Assembly: GCA_034440135.1 (NCBI GenBank)
Contig: JAWXBP010000280.1
Location: forward strand, 1 to 63,617
Direction of reading: 5' to 3'
DNA from: Planctomycetia bacterium
GTDB taxonomy: Bacteria; Planctomycetota; Planctomycetia; Pirellulales; JALHLM01
DNA length: 63,617 nt
The position numbers were made by a program, and so were the translations under genes. The notes under the pieces are model-generated. The model had not been told where the DNA came from and ran no database searches. It worked only from the letters and a program-made list of their open reading frames with translations. Shown here one piece after another: positions 8,315 through 16,092 of this stretch (the stretch's first letter is position 1; each line of letters starts with the position of its first letter).

Positions 8315-8508
8315 CACCACGGAGGCACGAAGAACACGGAGAGGGAAGAACTGTTGTGGCACGGTCTCCCGACCGTGCCACGGAAACCGTGCTGTTGCCC
8401 AGAATTGGAGAACGTCGGTCAGAACGGTGTCACGGTCGGGAGACCGTGCCACAACGAGTACGAAGTTCCAAAATCCTCCCTCTCCGTGTTCTCCGTGCCT
8501 CCGTGGTG
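8315..8508. repeat. Nested inverted-repeat element between flgI and flgJ
   Basis: Outer arms of 32 bases (8315-8346 and 8477-8508, beginning CACCACGGAGGCACG) are inverted copies with 31 of 32 matching. Inside are two 26-base palindromic units, 8356-8381 (GTGGCACGGT...ACCGTGCCAC) and 8427-8452, which are inverted copies of each other with one mismatch. A third, slightly shortened copy of the inner unit lies at 56002-56025. No coding capacity is seen. The arrangement resembles a small non-autonomous mobile or hairpin element. Confidence 0.8.
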
Positions 8509-8533
8509 AGTCCTCCGAGCAAGACTAAGGATC

Positions 8534-8851
8534 ATGTCGATGAACGCTGCACTTTCGCCTATCGCTTCGCATCCGGCGTTGAGCCAACTTACTGGGCCGC
8601 AGGCTAAGGTGCCGGAGAAGCCGGATGAGGCGCGCGAGACGTTTGATAAGTTCGTGGGCGAAGTGTTCTACGGGCAGTTGCTGAAGGCGATGCGTAGCAC
8701 GCAAGGCAAGCCAGCGTATTTTCACGGCGGACGCGGCGAAGAGGTGTTTCAGCAACAGTTCGATCAGATTCTGACCGAAGAACTGACCGAGAACGGCGCG
8801 GCACAGTTTACTGGCCCGATGTTCGAGCTGTTCAGCATGGGCAGGAAATGA
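8534..8851 (+). CDS. flgJ: Rod-binding protein, FlgJ N-terminal-type
   Basis: A 105-residue protein matching only the rod-binding (rod cap) domain of FlgJ. Seen: ETFDKFVGEVFYGQLLKAMR (about 35-54), a GGRGEEVFQQQFDQILTEEL segment and a C-terminal FELFSMGRK. In enteric bacteria FlgJ also has a C-terminal muramidase domain that opens peptidoglycan; that domain is absent here, as in many other phyla, and a separate hydrolase would have to do that step. Its position after flgI supports the call. The stop codon overlaps the start of the next repeat element. Confidence 0.82.
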   Translation: MSMNAALSPIASHPALSQLTGPQAKVPEKPDEARETFDKFVGEVFYGQLLKAMRSTQGKPAYFHGGRGEEVFQQQFDQILTEELTENGAAQFTGPMFELFSMGRK

Positions 8852-8931
8852 TGCATGCAGAATGATGAACGATGAATCACAGGTATTTCATCACTCATCA
8901 ATGGGCATTCATCAGTCATCATTCATCATTT
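8846..8931. repeat. ATGATGAAT-type inverted-repeat element
   Basis: A region rich in AATGATGAA words followed by its inverse (ATTCATCATTCATCATTT at the end). It is the same family as 4432-4494 but has a longer, less regular centre. It overlaps the last codons of the flgJ-like gene and fills the gap to flgN. Confidence 0.7.
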
Positions 8932-8952
8932 GATTTCGCTGGAACCATTCGC

Positions 8953-9438
8953 ATGGATGACGCTTGGACGGACGAGATCGCCGCGTACTTGACGGACCTT
9001 TCGTCCGTGCAGGACGACTTGCTCGCGACATTGGCGGACAAACGCGCGGCGCTACTGGCGGCGGACTCTGCGCGGTTAGCGGCCGTGAATGTGCGGGAAG
9101 TCCGGCTTGCGGCGCGCTTGCAGGATTGCCAGTCGCAACGGCAGGAGATGCTCGATCGCGCCGGGAGCGAGGGCGCGCCGCCCGATAACATTCGCATGTT
9201 GGCTTCCAGCTTACCAACTCAACATCGCTTGCGCATTGTGCCCAGCATCGACGCCGCGGAACATCGCACGCGGCTGTTGCAGCAGGAGTGTCTGACAAAC
9301 TGGGTTGTCGTGCAGCGAACGCTGCTACATCTTTCGCAGATGTTGGAGATTATCGCTACCGGCGGCCGGCAACGTCCGACATATGGAACTGGAGACTGCG
9401 TCCAGGCGCATGGAGTCTTGGTAGACCACGCAGTCTAG
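8953..9438 (+). CDS. flgN: FlgN-type chaperone for FlgK and FlgL
   Basis: A 161-residue, mostly helical protein from the ATG at 8953. Seen: an acidic N-terminus MDDAWTDEIAAYLTDLSSVQ, long heptad-like helices rich in Ala, Leu, Arg and Gln (about 10-75), and a second helical part ending QRTLLHLSQMLEIIATGG. FlgN proteins are small helical export chaperones for the hook-filament junction proteins FlgK and FlgL. Sequence conservation in this family is low; the call rests on helix pattern, size and the position directly before flgK and flgL, which is a classical order. The last 20 residues look unstructured. Confidence 0.7.
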   Translation: MDDAWTDEIAAYLTDLSSVQDDLLATLADKRAALLAADSARLAAVNVREVRLAARLQDCQSQRQEMLDRAGSEGAPPDNIRMLASSLPTQHRLRIVPSIDAAEHRTRLLQQECLTNWVVVQRTLLHLSQMLEIIATGGRQRPTYGTGDCVQAHGVLVDHAV

Positions 9439-9482
9439 CGATGCGGCGTAGCGCCGCGAGACTGCGCGGGGGCGCTTGACCG

Positions 9483-11180
9483 ATGTCGCTGTTCGGCTCG
9501 ATTCAGATGGCTAAGAACGCCTTGCGCGCCCAACAAATTGGGCTGCAAGTCGTCGGCCAAAATATCTCGAATGCCAACACACCCGGCTATATTCGCGAAG
9601 AAGTCATTGTCTCGCCTGCGCCGACGCAACGCATCGGCGGTCTTCTGCTCGGGCTTGGCGTGCAGGTCGACGCCGTTGTCCAGAAGATCGATAAGTTTCT
9701 CGAAGAACGCTTGCGCAACGCCAAAAGCGACCGGGTCAGCAACGAGACCAAGGAGCAGGCGTATTTAGAGTTGGAGAGCATTCTGGGCGAGCTCGGCGAC
9801 ACCGACCTCAGCACCGCGCTCAATAACTTCTTCGGCAGCATTCATGACGTGCTGAGCCAGCCGGAGGACATCGGCGTCCGCAATCTGGCGGTGCTGCAGG
9901 GGAAGACGCTCACGGCGGACATTCGCAATCTCTCGGAGCGGGTGCGCGAGGTCCGCAGCGACTTGAACGACAAGGTCAAGGACAACGTCTTCACGATCAA
10001 CAATCTGATCGAAGAGATTCGCACGCTCAATATCCGTATCACGGCCACCGAGGGTGGCGATACCACGGCCAGCGACGCCGTGGGCCTGCGCGATCAACGC
10101 AATTTGGCGCTCGGGAATCTCGCCGGGTTGATCGACATCAAGTCGATCGAGCAGCCCAACGGTTCGATCAACGTGTTCGCCGGCGGCGACTATTTGGTGT
10201 TCGAGAACTCCGCGCGGTTCGTGGAAGCGAAGCTCGATATCGACCGCGGCCTGGCGGTGGCGGATATTCGCATTATCGAGACCGATTCGGCGCTGACGGC
10301 CAATTCCGGCGAAATCGAAGGGCTCGTGTCGTCACGCGACGATGTGCTGGGCGGCTTTCTCGATCGGCTCGACGATTTCTCGCAGGCCTTCATTTTCGAA
10401 TTCAACAAGCTGTTTTCGTCGGGCCAGGGGCTGAAGGGGCATGCCGAGCTGACCAGCGAGTTCGCGACCAGCGACAGCACCGTGGCGCTCGACGAGGCGG
10501 GGCTGGAATTCACGCCAGAGAACGGCAGCTTTCAGGTGCTGGTCTACAACAAGCAGACCAAGCTCACTGAAACGACCAACATTCGTATTGATCTGAATGG
10601 GCTCGACGACGATACGTCGCTCGACGATCTGGCTTCGCAACTCAACTCTGTCAGCGGTCTGGCGGCGTCTGTGGATATCGACGGCCATCTGCAGATTTCG
10701 TCCGATTCCGTGGAATTGGAGTTTTCTTTCGCCAACGATTCCAGCGGTACGCTTGCGGCGCTTGGGTTGAATACGTTCTTCACGGGTTCGAACGCCCTCG
10801 ATATTGGCGTGAATGCGGTCGTCGCGGCCGATGCGGGGAAGTTCAACGCGTCGAAGTCGGGCATCGGGGCCGACACGAATACGGCCACCTTGCTGGCAGC
10901 TTTTCTCGATGCGCCGTTGGATTCCAAGAATGGCAGTAGCTTGAAAGTGCTGTATTCCAGCCTGACGGCCGAGGTCACGCAGGGCTCGAGCGTGGCCCGA
11001 GGGATCGCGGATGGGAGCCGGATCTTCGAGCAAACGCTGGTCGGCCAGCAACTTGCCACCAGCGGCGTGAGTCTCGACGAGGAAGCCGTCAAGATGATCT
11101 CGTACCAGCGAGCGCTGCAGGCCACGTCCAAGTACATCAAGGCGCTGGATGAGTTGTTGGAGATCCTGGTGAATCTGTGA
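9483..11180 (+). CDS. flgK: Flagellar hook-associated protein FlgK
   Basis: A 565-residue protein, the usual FlgK size. FlgK is the first hook-filament junction protein, laid on the hook tip before FlgL. Seen: MSLFGSIQMAKNALRAQQIG, the axial motif VVGQNISNANTPGYIREEV (about 21-39), a long helical N-terminal region (to about 190) with LFN-type spacing, a beta-rich middle with FEFNKLFSSGQGLKGHAELT, and a C-terminal helix with SGVSLDEEAVKMISYQRALQ and KYIKALDELLEILVNL. These N- and C-terminal parts are diagnostic. Unlike its neighbour FlgL it has no large insert. Confidence 0.95.
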   Translation: MSLFGSIQMAKNALRAQQIGLQVVGQNISNANTPGYIREEVIVSPAPTQRIGGLLLGLGVQVDAVVQKIDKFLEERLRNAKSDRVSNETKEQAYLELESILGELGDTDLSTALNNFFGSIHDVLSQPEDIGVRNLAVLQGKTLTADIRNLSERVREVRSDLNDKVKDNVFTINNLIEEIRTLNIRITATEGGDTTASDAVGLRDQRNLALGNLAGLIDIKSIEQPNGSINVFAGGDYLVFENSARFVEAKLDIDRGLAVADIRIIETDSALTANSGEIEGLVSSRDDVLGGFLDRLDDFSQAFIFEFNKLFSSGQGLKGHAELTSEFATSDSTVALDEAGLEFTPENGSFQVLVYNKQTKLTETTNIRIDLNGLDDDTSLDDLASQLNSVSGLAASVDIDGHLQISSDSVELEFSFANDSSGTLAALGLNTFFTGSNALDIGVNAVVAADAGKFNASKSGIGADTNTATLLAAFLDAPLDSKNGSSLKVLYSSLTAEVTQGSSVARGIADGSRIFEQTLVGQQLATSGVSLDEEAVKMISYQRALQATSKYIKALDELLEILVNL

Positions 11181-11188
11181 GGCAAGAA

Positions 11189-11311
11189 GGTGGAGTAGGG
11201 GGTAGGTGAAGTAGGCGAAGTAGTTGCAGATCGGTGGCGGCGATGTCGTTCGATGGTTGGGGATGACGCTTGATACTGAAAACTGAACACTGAAAACTTC
11301 AAACTGTCCCC
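11189..11311. repeat. Repeat-like spacer between flgK and flgL
   Basis: The spacer contains GTAGGTGAAGTAGGCGAAGT and further on the reiterated word ACTGAAAACTGAACACTGAA. The first word recurs in part at about 42090 (GTAAGTAGGCGAAG). It carries no gene and appears to be another dispersed low-complexity element. Confidence 0.55.
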
Positions 11312-14300
11312 ATGGCTATCATTCCCGTACCGACGACGCGTGTCAGCGACTTGCTGATTTCGCAGCGTTTGCTGTCGCAGATGCAATCGGATCAGCAGGC
11401 GATCTTTCGTTTGCAGAACCAGCTGACGACGGGTCGGCGGATCTCGTTGGCGAGTGAAGACGCGCCGGCCGCGCTGCGGGCTATTACGTTGCAATCGCTG
11501 ATTGAACGGAAGCAACAAGTCTCGGTCAACTTGCAGACAAATCAATCGTATCTGGGCGCGACCGACGTGGCCCTCTCGAACGTCTCGGCGCTGTTGGCCG
11601 ATATCCGCGGCGCGGCCATTTCCGTGGTGGGAACGACTTCCACCGATTCGCAACGCGAAGCGATCGCCTTGGAAGTCGACCGGGCCATTCAGCAGCTGGT
11701 CGACGTTGGCAACCAGCAATTCCGCGGTCGCTATCTGTTTGCGGGGGCGCGCACCAGCACACAGCCGTTTGTACAGTCCGGCGATCACATCGAATATCTA
11801 GGCGATGAAAAGTCATTGTCCGCGTATTCCGACATCGACGTGCTGTTCGAAACGAACATGCCGGGAAACCGCGTGTTTGGCGCGATTTCAGAACCGGTTC
11901 GTGGAACCACGAATCTCAATCCGGTGCTGACGGCCGAGACATCGCTGTCGGACTTGCGTGGCGGCCGCGGGGTTGTGCCGAGCAGCATTGAGATTTCGAC
12001 GGGCACGGTCAGTTCGATCGTTGACCTCAGTTCGGCGTCGACGGTCGGCGACATTGCGAAACTATTGGAAGCCAATGCTCCGCTCGGCAGAATCGTGACG
12101 GTGGAAATCACGGACGTCGGATTGAATGTCTCGTTGGATTCCGGCGGCGGCGGGTCGTTGATCATTCGCGAAGTCGGCGGCGGTACGACGGCCAACGAGC
12201 TGGGTATTCTGCACGAAGTCGGCGCCGGCACCGGGCCGGTGGTGGGGAGCGATCTCGATCCGCGATTGACACTGACCACGCGGTTGGAGAATTTGCTTGG
12301 CACCCGAGCGCGGGCTTCCTTGGCGTCCGCTGGGACGAGCAACAATCTCGATTTCATCGCGACGGCGAACGGCCCCGAGTTTAACGGCGTGACGATCAAG
12401 TATGTCGACGACGATTATCTGCGCGCAGGGCCGGGACTCACGGCGGGGAATGAGGTCGCCGAGTTTCACGAAGACGCGGTGGCGGCCCGGGCGTCGTTGA
12501 CGTTCGATACGAATGTGGCGGCGAACAATGACCTCCTGCTGACGGCGACTGTGCCTGGTACGTCGAACAACAGTATCACGGTTGACTTCGACGTTCGCGC
12601 GGCGGATGCGGGTGGCGTGCAAGTCAGCTTTTCGGGCAGCACGTATACCGTTTCTGTCGAGGCTGGCGTGCATTCGGCACAGGATGTTGCGAACGCGATC
12701 AACGCCAACGCGGCGCTGGGCGGCAAGTTCACGGCGGCGCTCGATACGACGGTCGACGGCACGAACAGCGGCGCGTATGTGTTCCAGTTGTCCGATGACG
12801 CGGCAACGGCCGGCGGTACGTACAACACGGGTTCGGACGCCAACACGTTGGTCGTGCGGATCGAAAGCGGCGTCACCTCGGCGAACCAAGTGCTGGCAGC
12901 CGTGAACGCGGAAGGGACTTTTAGCGCGGAGTTGAATCCGCGCGAGATTCTCAACGACGGCGCCGGCGCTGTCGTTGACACGTTTAATGAGCTGGCGGCC
13001 GTGGCTACGACGGCGGGGGGCACTGGCGAGGAGTTTGACTTTCTTTCCGGAGTGCGCATTGAGAACGGCGGCGAGAGTTTTAACATCAGCCTTGCTAGCG
13101 CGCAGACCGTGGAGGATATGCTCAACATCCTGAATGGCGCCGGCGCTGGCATTTTTGCCGAGATCAACGGGAAACAGACGGGAATCGATCTGCGATCGCG
13201 GTGGAGCGGGCAGGATTTTTCAGTCGGCGAGAACGGCGGCGATACCGCCTCGCAACTGGGCGTGCGCAGCTTGACGTCTGGTACGGAACTGGCCGATCTC
13301 AATCACGGCTTCGGCGTCCACGATACCGAGGGCGTCGATTTCGTGATTCGCCGCGCGGATGGGATTGAACTGGAGATCGACGTCGCCGGCGCGGTCACCG
13401 TGCAGGACGTGCTTGATCGGATCAATAATCATCCGGCGAATCTGGCCACGCCGACGCCGATCGTCGCGCAATTGGCCGCCAACGGCAATGGCATTGAATT
13501 GATTAATGACGGTCCGCCAGGCGGCGGCGCTTTGACCGTGGAGCGACGCAATCTGAGTCAAGCCGCCGAGGACTTGGGATTGTTGCCGTCCGGCGTTGGG
13601 ACGTTCACCGCTCAATCGCCCGGCGCCGCGCCCACCGCGACGCTCACTATGTCGGGCGCGAATAATGACCTTGTCATCCGTGGCATCGCGCCGGGCACCG
13701 GTCTGAACGAAGTTAACGTTTCCGTTGTGAACTCCGGATTGGGCCCGGGCAATGGCATCGTCACGTACAATCCTTCGACGCAGTCGCTGGTTTTTGATGT
13801 CGATCCGTCGACGACGGCGAACCAGATGATTGACATTCTGGCGAACACGCCGCTCGCCGGGACGTTTTTCTCGGCCACGCTAGCGCCGGGAGACGGCGCG
13901 CCGAATACCGGGGCCGGGACGGTTGATTTCACCGCGACGGCGACCTTGGCGGGAGGGGAGCCGCCGACGCTGACTGGGACGGATGTGAATCCACGTGAAG
14001 TCGAAGGCGTATTCACGGCGCTCGTACGCTTGCGCGATGCCCTGCGTTCGAACGATGTGCTGGGCATCGAGCGAGCGATCGAGATTCTCGACGACGGTTC
14101 GCAGGCGGTGAATTTCTCGCGTGCCGAACTCGGCGCCAGGCAAAAGTCTCTCGACGTGCTGCAGGCCCGGCTCGAGGCCGAAGAAGTGGACCTGCAAGCC
14201 AGCCTGTCTTTGGAAATCGACGTCGACATTACCGAAGCGATTTCGAACTTCACAGCCCGCCAGGCGTCGTACCAGGCGTCGCTTCAGACGGCGGCACAGA

Positions 14301-14332
14301 GTCTGAAGATTTCGCTATTGGACTATCTGTAG
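11312..14332 (+). CDS. flgL: Oversized flagellar hook-filament junction protein FlgL
   Basis: A 1006-residue FlgL, about three times the usual 300-350 residues. FlgL is the second junction protein, linking FlgK to the flagellin filament. Seen: N-terminal flagellin-like helix region with RVSDLLISQRLLSQMQSDQQ, LQNQLTTGRRISLASEDAPA and QFRGRYLFAGARTSTQPF (to about 153), and a C-terminal helix region (about 890-1006) with FSRAELGARQKSLDVLQARL and ISNFTARQASYQASLQTAAQ. Between them lie about 730 residues of beta-rich repeats: flagellin_IN-like blocks (LRGGRGV and similar, with DVLDRINNH) and blocks with NNDLLLTATVPGTSNNSITV. Some blocks match blocks of the flagellin in this locus, notably around residues 342-382 (GTSNN...YVDDD...LTAGNE). 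The repeats would form surface domains. Confidence 0.9.
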   Translation: MAIIPVPTTRVSDLLISQRLLSQMQSDQQAIFRLQNQLTTGRRISLASEDAPAALRAITLQSLIERKQQVSVNLQTNQSYLGATDVALSNVSALLADIRGAAISVVGTTSTDSQREAIALEVDRAIQQLVDVGNQQFRGRYLFAGARTSTQPFVQSGDHIEYLGDEKSLSAYSDIDVLFETNMPGNRVFGAISEPVRGTTNLNPVLTAETSLSDLRGGRGVVPSSIEISTGTVSSIVDLSSASTVGDIAKLLEANAPLGRIVTVEITDVGLNVSLDSGGGGSLIIREVGGGTTANELGILHEVGAGTGPVVGSDLDPRLTLTTRLENLLGTRARASLASAGTSNNLDFIATANGPEFNGVTIKYVDDDYLRAGPGLTAGNEVAEFHEDAVAARASLTFDTNVAANNDLLLTATVPGTSNNSITVDFDVRAADAGGVQVSFSGSTYTVSVEAGVHSAQDVANAINANAALGGKFTAALDTTVDGTNSGAYVFQLSDDAATAGGTYNTGSDANTLVVRIESGVTSANQVLAAVNAEGTFSAELNPREILNDGAGAVVDTFNELAAVATTAGGTGEEFDFLSGVRIENGGESFNISLASAQTVEDMLNILNGAGAGIFAEINGKQTGIDLRSRWSGQDFSVGENGGDTASQLGVRSLTSGTELADLNHGFGVHDTEGVDFVIRRADGIELEIDVAGAVTVQDVLDRINNHPANLATPTPIVAQLAANGNGIELINDGPPGGGALTVERRNLSQAAEDLGLLPSGVGTFTAQSPGAAPTATLTMSGANNDLVIRGIAPGTGLNEVNVSVVNSGLGPGNGIVTYNPSTQSLVFDVDPSTTANQMIDILANTPLAGTFFSATLAPGDGAPNTGAGTVDFTATATLAGGEPPTLTGTDVNPREVEGVFTALVRLRDALRSNDVLGIERAIEILDDGSQAVNFSRAELGARQKSLDVLQARLEAEEVDLQASLSLEIDVDITEAISNFTARQASYQASLQTAAQSLKISLLDYL

Positions 14333-14350
14333 TCCGACGTGTTCGTGTGG

Positions 14351-14538
14351 ATTCCACACGGAGTCACGGAGGAGAGGATTTAACCGCGAAACACGCGAAA
14401 CACACGAAAAAGGACAGAGACAAGAGTAGCGCGAAGTACGCACTCTCCGTCCGAAACCTTTCGCGTCAATTTGCGCTTTTCGCGGTTGCAAACTTGCTTC
14501 TCTCTCCTTCTCCGTAAATCTGTGCCTCTGTGGTGAAT
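14351..14538. repeat. Imperfect inverted-repeat element between flgL and fliW
   Basis: The left part has ATTCCACACGGAGTCACGGA then CCGCGAAACACGCGAAACAC; the right part is an imperfect inverse (TTTCGCG, TTTTCGCGGTT, CTCCTTCTCCG, CTCTGTGGTGAAT). It resembles the outer arms of the 8315-8508 element and the decayed copies near 2090, 42040-42270 and 58150. The 195 bases after it, up to fliW, show no gene. Confidence 0.65.
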
Positions 14539-14734
14539 GGTCCGGGGTAGCCCGCGTCGGGACCGAAGTCTTTTCGGCTTGGCGGTCTTGTCCGATTGTT
14601 ACGGCTGCGTTGCATCGCGCGGTTCGATCGAACCCTCCTCTGGTGGCTTTTTTGTGGCGGGCATTGCGACTGCTGGCCGAATTACCCCATATGCGCCAGG
14701 GACAGCCACGACCTCGATCCAAGGGTCTGCACGG

Positions 14735-15178
14735 ATGCAACTCAAGACCACGCGATTTGGGCTCGTCGAGATTCAAGCCGACGATGTCATTCATTTTCCC
14801 GCCGGCTTGATCGGACTCGAGCACTGCCGCCAATGGGTGTTGCTGGCTGATTCCGCCAACGATGCCTTGGCTTGGATGCAATGCGTCACCGAACCCGAGG
14901 TGGCCCTCGCCGTGGTGAGCCCTGGGCGCTTCGTGCCTGGCTACCAGGTGCGGGTCTATCGCGCCGAGCTTGCTCCGCTGAACCTGACGAACGTGCGCAA
15001 CGCGCAGGTTCTGGCGGTGGTGGGGAAAGGGGACGGCGCCTTGACGCTCAACCTGAAAGCACCGCTGGTGATCAACTTGGAACGCCGCGCCGGGCGACAG
15101 GTGGTCGTCAACAGCGACGAACCGACTCAATACACGCTGCAGCCCTCGGGACCGACGGTCCTTCGGAAAAGCGCATAG
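14735..15178 (+). CDS. fliW: Flagellar assembly factor FliW
   Basis: A 147-residue protein from the ATG at 14735 (MQLKTTRFGLVEIQADDVIHF). FliW is an antagonist of CsrA and also a binding partner of flagellin. Seen: the family signature VIHFPAGLIGLEHCRQWVLL (about 19-38), VTEPEVALAVVSPGRFVPGY, and NLKAPLVINLERRAGRQVVV near the C-terminus. Length is normal. In the known circuit (worked out in Bacillus), FliW is held by unsecreted flagellin; when flagellin leaves the cell, FliW frees itself and sequesters CsrA so that flagellin mRNA is translated. csrA follows within 150 bases and flagellin is the next gene, so the whole circuit is local. Confidence 0.93.
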   Translation: MQLKTTRFGLVEIQADDVIHFPAGLIGLEHCRQWVLLADSANDALAWMQCVTEPEVALAVVSPGRFVPGYQVRVYRAELAPLNLTNVRNAQVLAVVGKGDGALTLNLKAPLVINLERRAGRQVVVNSDEPTQYTLQPSGPTVLRKSA

Positions 15179-15325
15179 CCTGCCTGATTGCACTCCCAGC
15201 GAGCAAACCGCGGCGAACGCCCCGTCGAAGCGGCCCAGCTCGTTCGAAACACACTCAATATAAACAGCACCGTTCACGCGCACGGCGACCCGCATCGCCG
15301 TAGTCGCGTTTCAAAGGAGTCAGCG

Positions 15326-15583
15326 ATGCTCGTCCTGTCGAGACAGCGCGATGAAAGCATCATGATCGGCGATCACATCGTGGTCACGATCGTGGATATT
15401 CGAGGTGACAAGGTCCGCCTCGGCATCAACGCGCCCACCGAAGTGCCCGTGCATCGCCAGGAAGTGTACGAAGCGATTCAACGCGAGAACCTCCGCGCCA
15501 GCCGGCTGGAACCGCAAGACACGGAATCGCTTGGCAAGCCCGCGCCGGGGCCGGGTCCGGGCGGCAAAGGCCGCATGCGCTAA
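15326..15583 (+). CDS. csrA: Carbon storage regulator CsrA
   Basis: An 85-residue RNA-binding protein with an AAAGGAG ribosome-binding site at 15313-15319. Seen: the invariant start MLVLSRQRDESIMIGD, IVVTIVDIRGDKVRLGI, and NAPTEVPVHRQEVYEAIQRE, which carry the strands and the Arg (VHRQEVY) that bind GGA in RNA. The last 25 residues are a Pro/Gly-rich tail (GKPAPGPGPGGKGRMR), longer than in the enteric protein (61 residues). CsrA dimers repress translation by binding GGA motifs near ribosome-binding sites. Placement between fliW and flagellin suggests the flagellin leader as the main target. Confidence 0.95.
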   Translation: MLVLSRQRDESIMIGDHIVVTIVDIRGDKVRLGINAPTEVPVHRQEVYEAIQRENLRASRLEPQDTESLGKPAPGPGPGGKGRMR

Positions 15584-15636
15584 CGCGGAGCGCGAATTGA
15601 GATCGAAAACGTGCGAAGAATCCGGTTCGGCCGAAG

Positions 15637-15664
15637 AAAAGACGCGTAGTGAAGCTGCCGATAA
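15637..15664 (+). promoter_or_regulatory. Possible second sigma-28-like promoter
   Basis: A perfect sigma-28 -10 element GCCGATAA lies at 15657-15664. The -35 region AAAAGACG at 15637-15644 has only AAA of the TAAA core, but its spacing to the -10 is 12 bases, the same as in the better candidate at 15820-15847. It may act in tandem with it. Confidence 0.35.
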
Positions 15665-15752
15665 ACTGCGTGCCAACCTGGCGCGGAATTTCGTTGGCGT
15701 TCGCGTCGTGACGGCCGCATCGCTTCGCGCGGGCGTGCAATCCTTCTGATCC

Positions 15753-15773
15753 CGCCGGCCTTCATAACCGGCG
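15753..15773 (+). terminator. Hairpin after csrA, weak terminator candidate
   Basis: CGCCGG and CCGGCG arms enclose a 9-base loop. No run of T follows, so it may be only a pause or processing site between the csrA transcript and the flagellin promoter. Confidence 0.3.
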
Positions 15774-15819
15774 CAAGTAGTCCGAATAGATAAGGACTAC
15801 GGGGGCCAATGCCTTTGCC

Positions 15820-15847
15820 TAAAGTGCTCATCTTCGCTAGTCGATAA
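15820..15847 (+). promoter_or_regulatory. Sigma-28 (FliA)-type promoter of flagellin
   Basis: TAAAGTGC at 15820-15827 and GTCGATAA at 15840-15847 are separated by 12 bases. The sigma-28 consensus is TAAAGTTT-N11-GCCGATAA, so 6 of 8 and 7 of 8 positions match with one extra spacer base. Transcription would begin near 15855, giving a leader of about 240 bases. Late flagellar genes such as flagellin are the classical sigma-28 targets. Confidence 0.65.
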
Positions 15848-15854
15848 GGCGTGT

Positions 15855-16092
15855 AGGCGCTCCAACCTGGGGCGTGATTGCGCGGGAAGGGAGTTCCAGC
15901 GACGGTCACATTTCAGGAACCAACCGGTCGGCGTCGAAACGAAAACAACAGCCAGAAGTTTTTTGTGCGTGGTTGCGAGCCAGCGTGGAGCCGCTCCCCG
16001 GCGCACACGCAAACAAGTTGGAACGGAGTCGTATCCTTCCCGCAATCTGTTCCGCTTGAAACATCGTCCTCCTTTATTCGAAGGTGCCCGGA
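15855..16092 (+). promoter_or_regulatory. Flagellin mRNA leader with GGA motifs, probable CsrA target
   Basis: If transcription starts at the sigma-28-like promoter, the leader is about 240 bases and contains seven GGA triplets (15885, 15890, 15916, 15987, 16020, 16025 and 16090). The last one touches the ATG at 16093, and the ribosome-binding site AAGG (16081-16084) can pair with CCTT just upstream around a TTCG-containing loop. CsrA binds GGA in such positions; with fliW and csrA immediately upstream this is the likely control element. The binding itself is inferred. Confidence 0.5.

Noticed and set aside
8288-8607. Short + strand frames between flgI and the flgJ-like gene
   Set aside because: They are made of the inverted-repeat element and have no protein features.
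10544-11788. A 414-codon minus-strand frame across the flgK-flgL junction
   Set aside because: It overlaps two certain genes and the repeat spacer and has no recognisable domain.
15878-15895. CTGGGGCGTGATTGC-type sequence as a sigma-54 promoter of flagellin
   Set aside because: The GG-to-GC spacing is nine bases instead of the required ten, and it lies downstream of the better sigma-28-like promoter.
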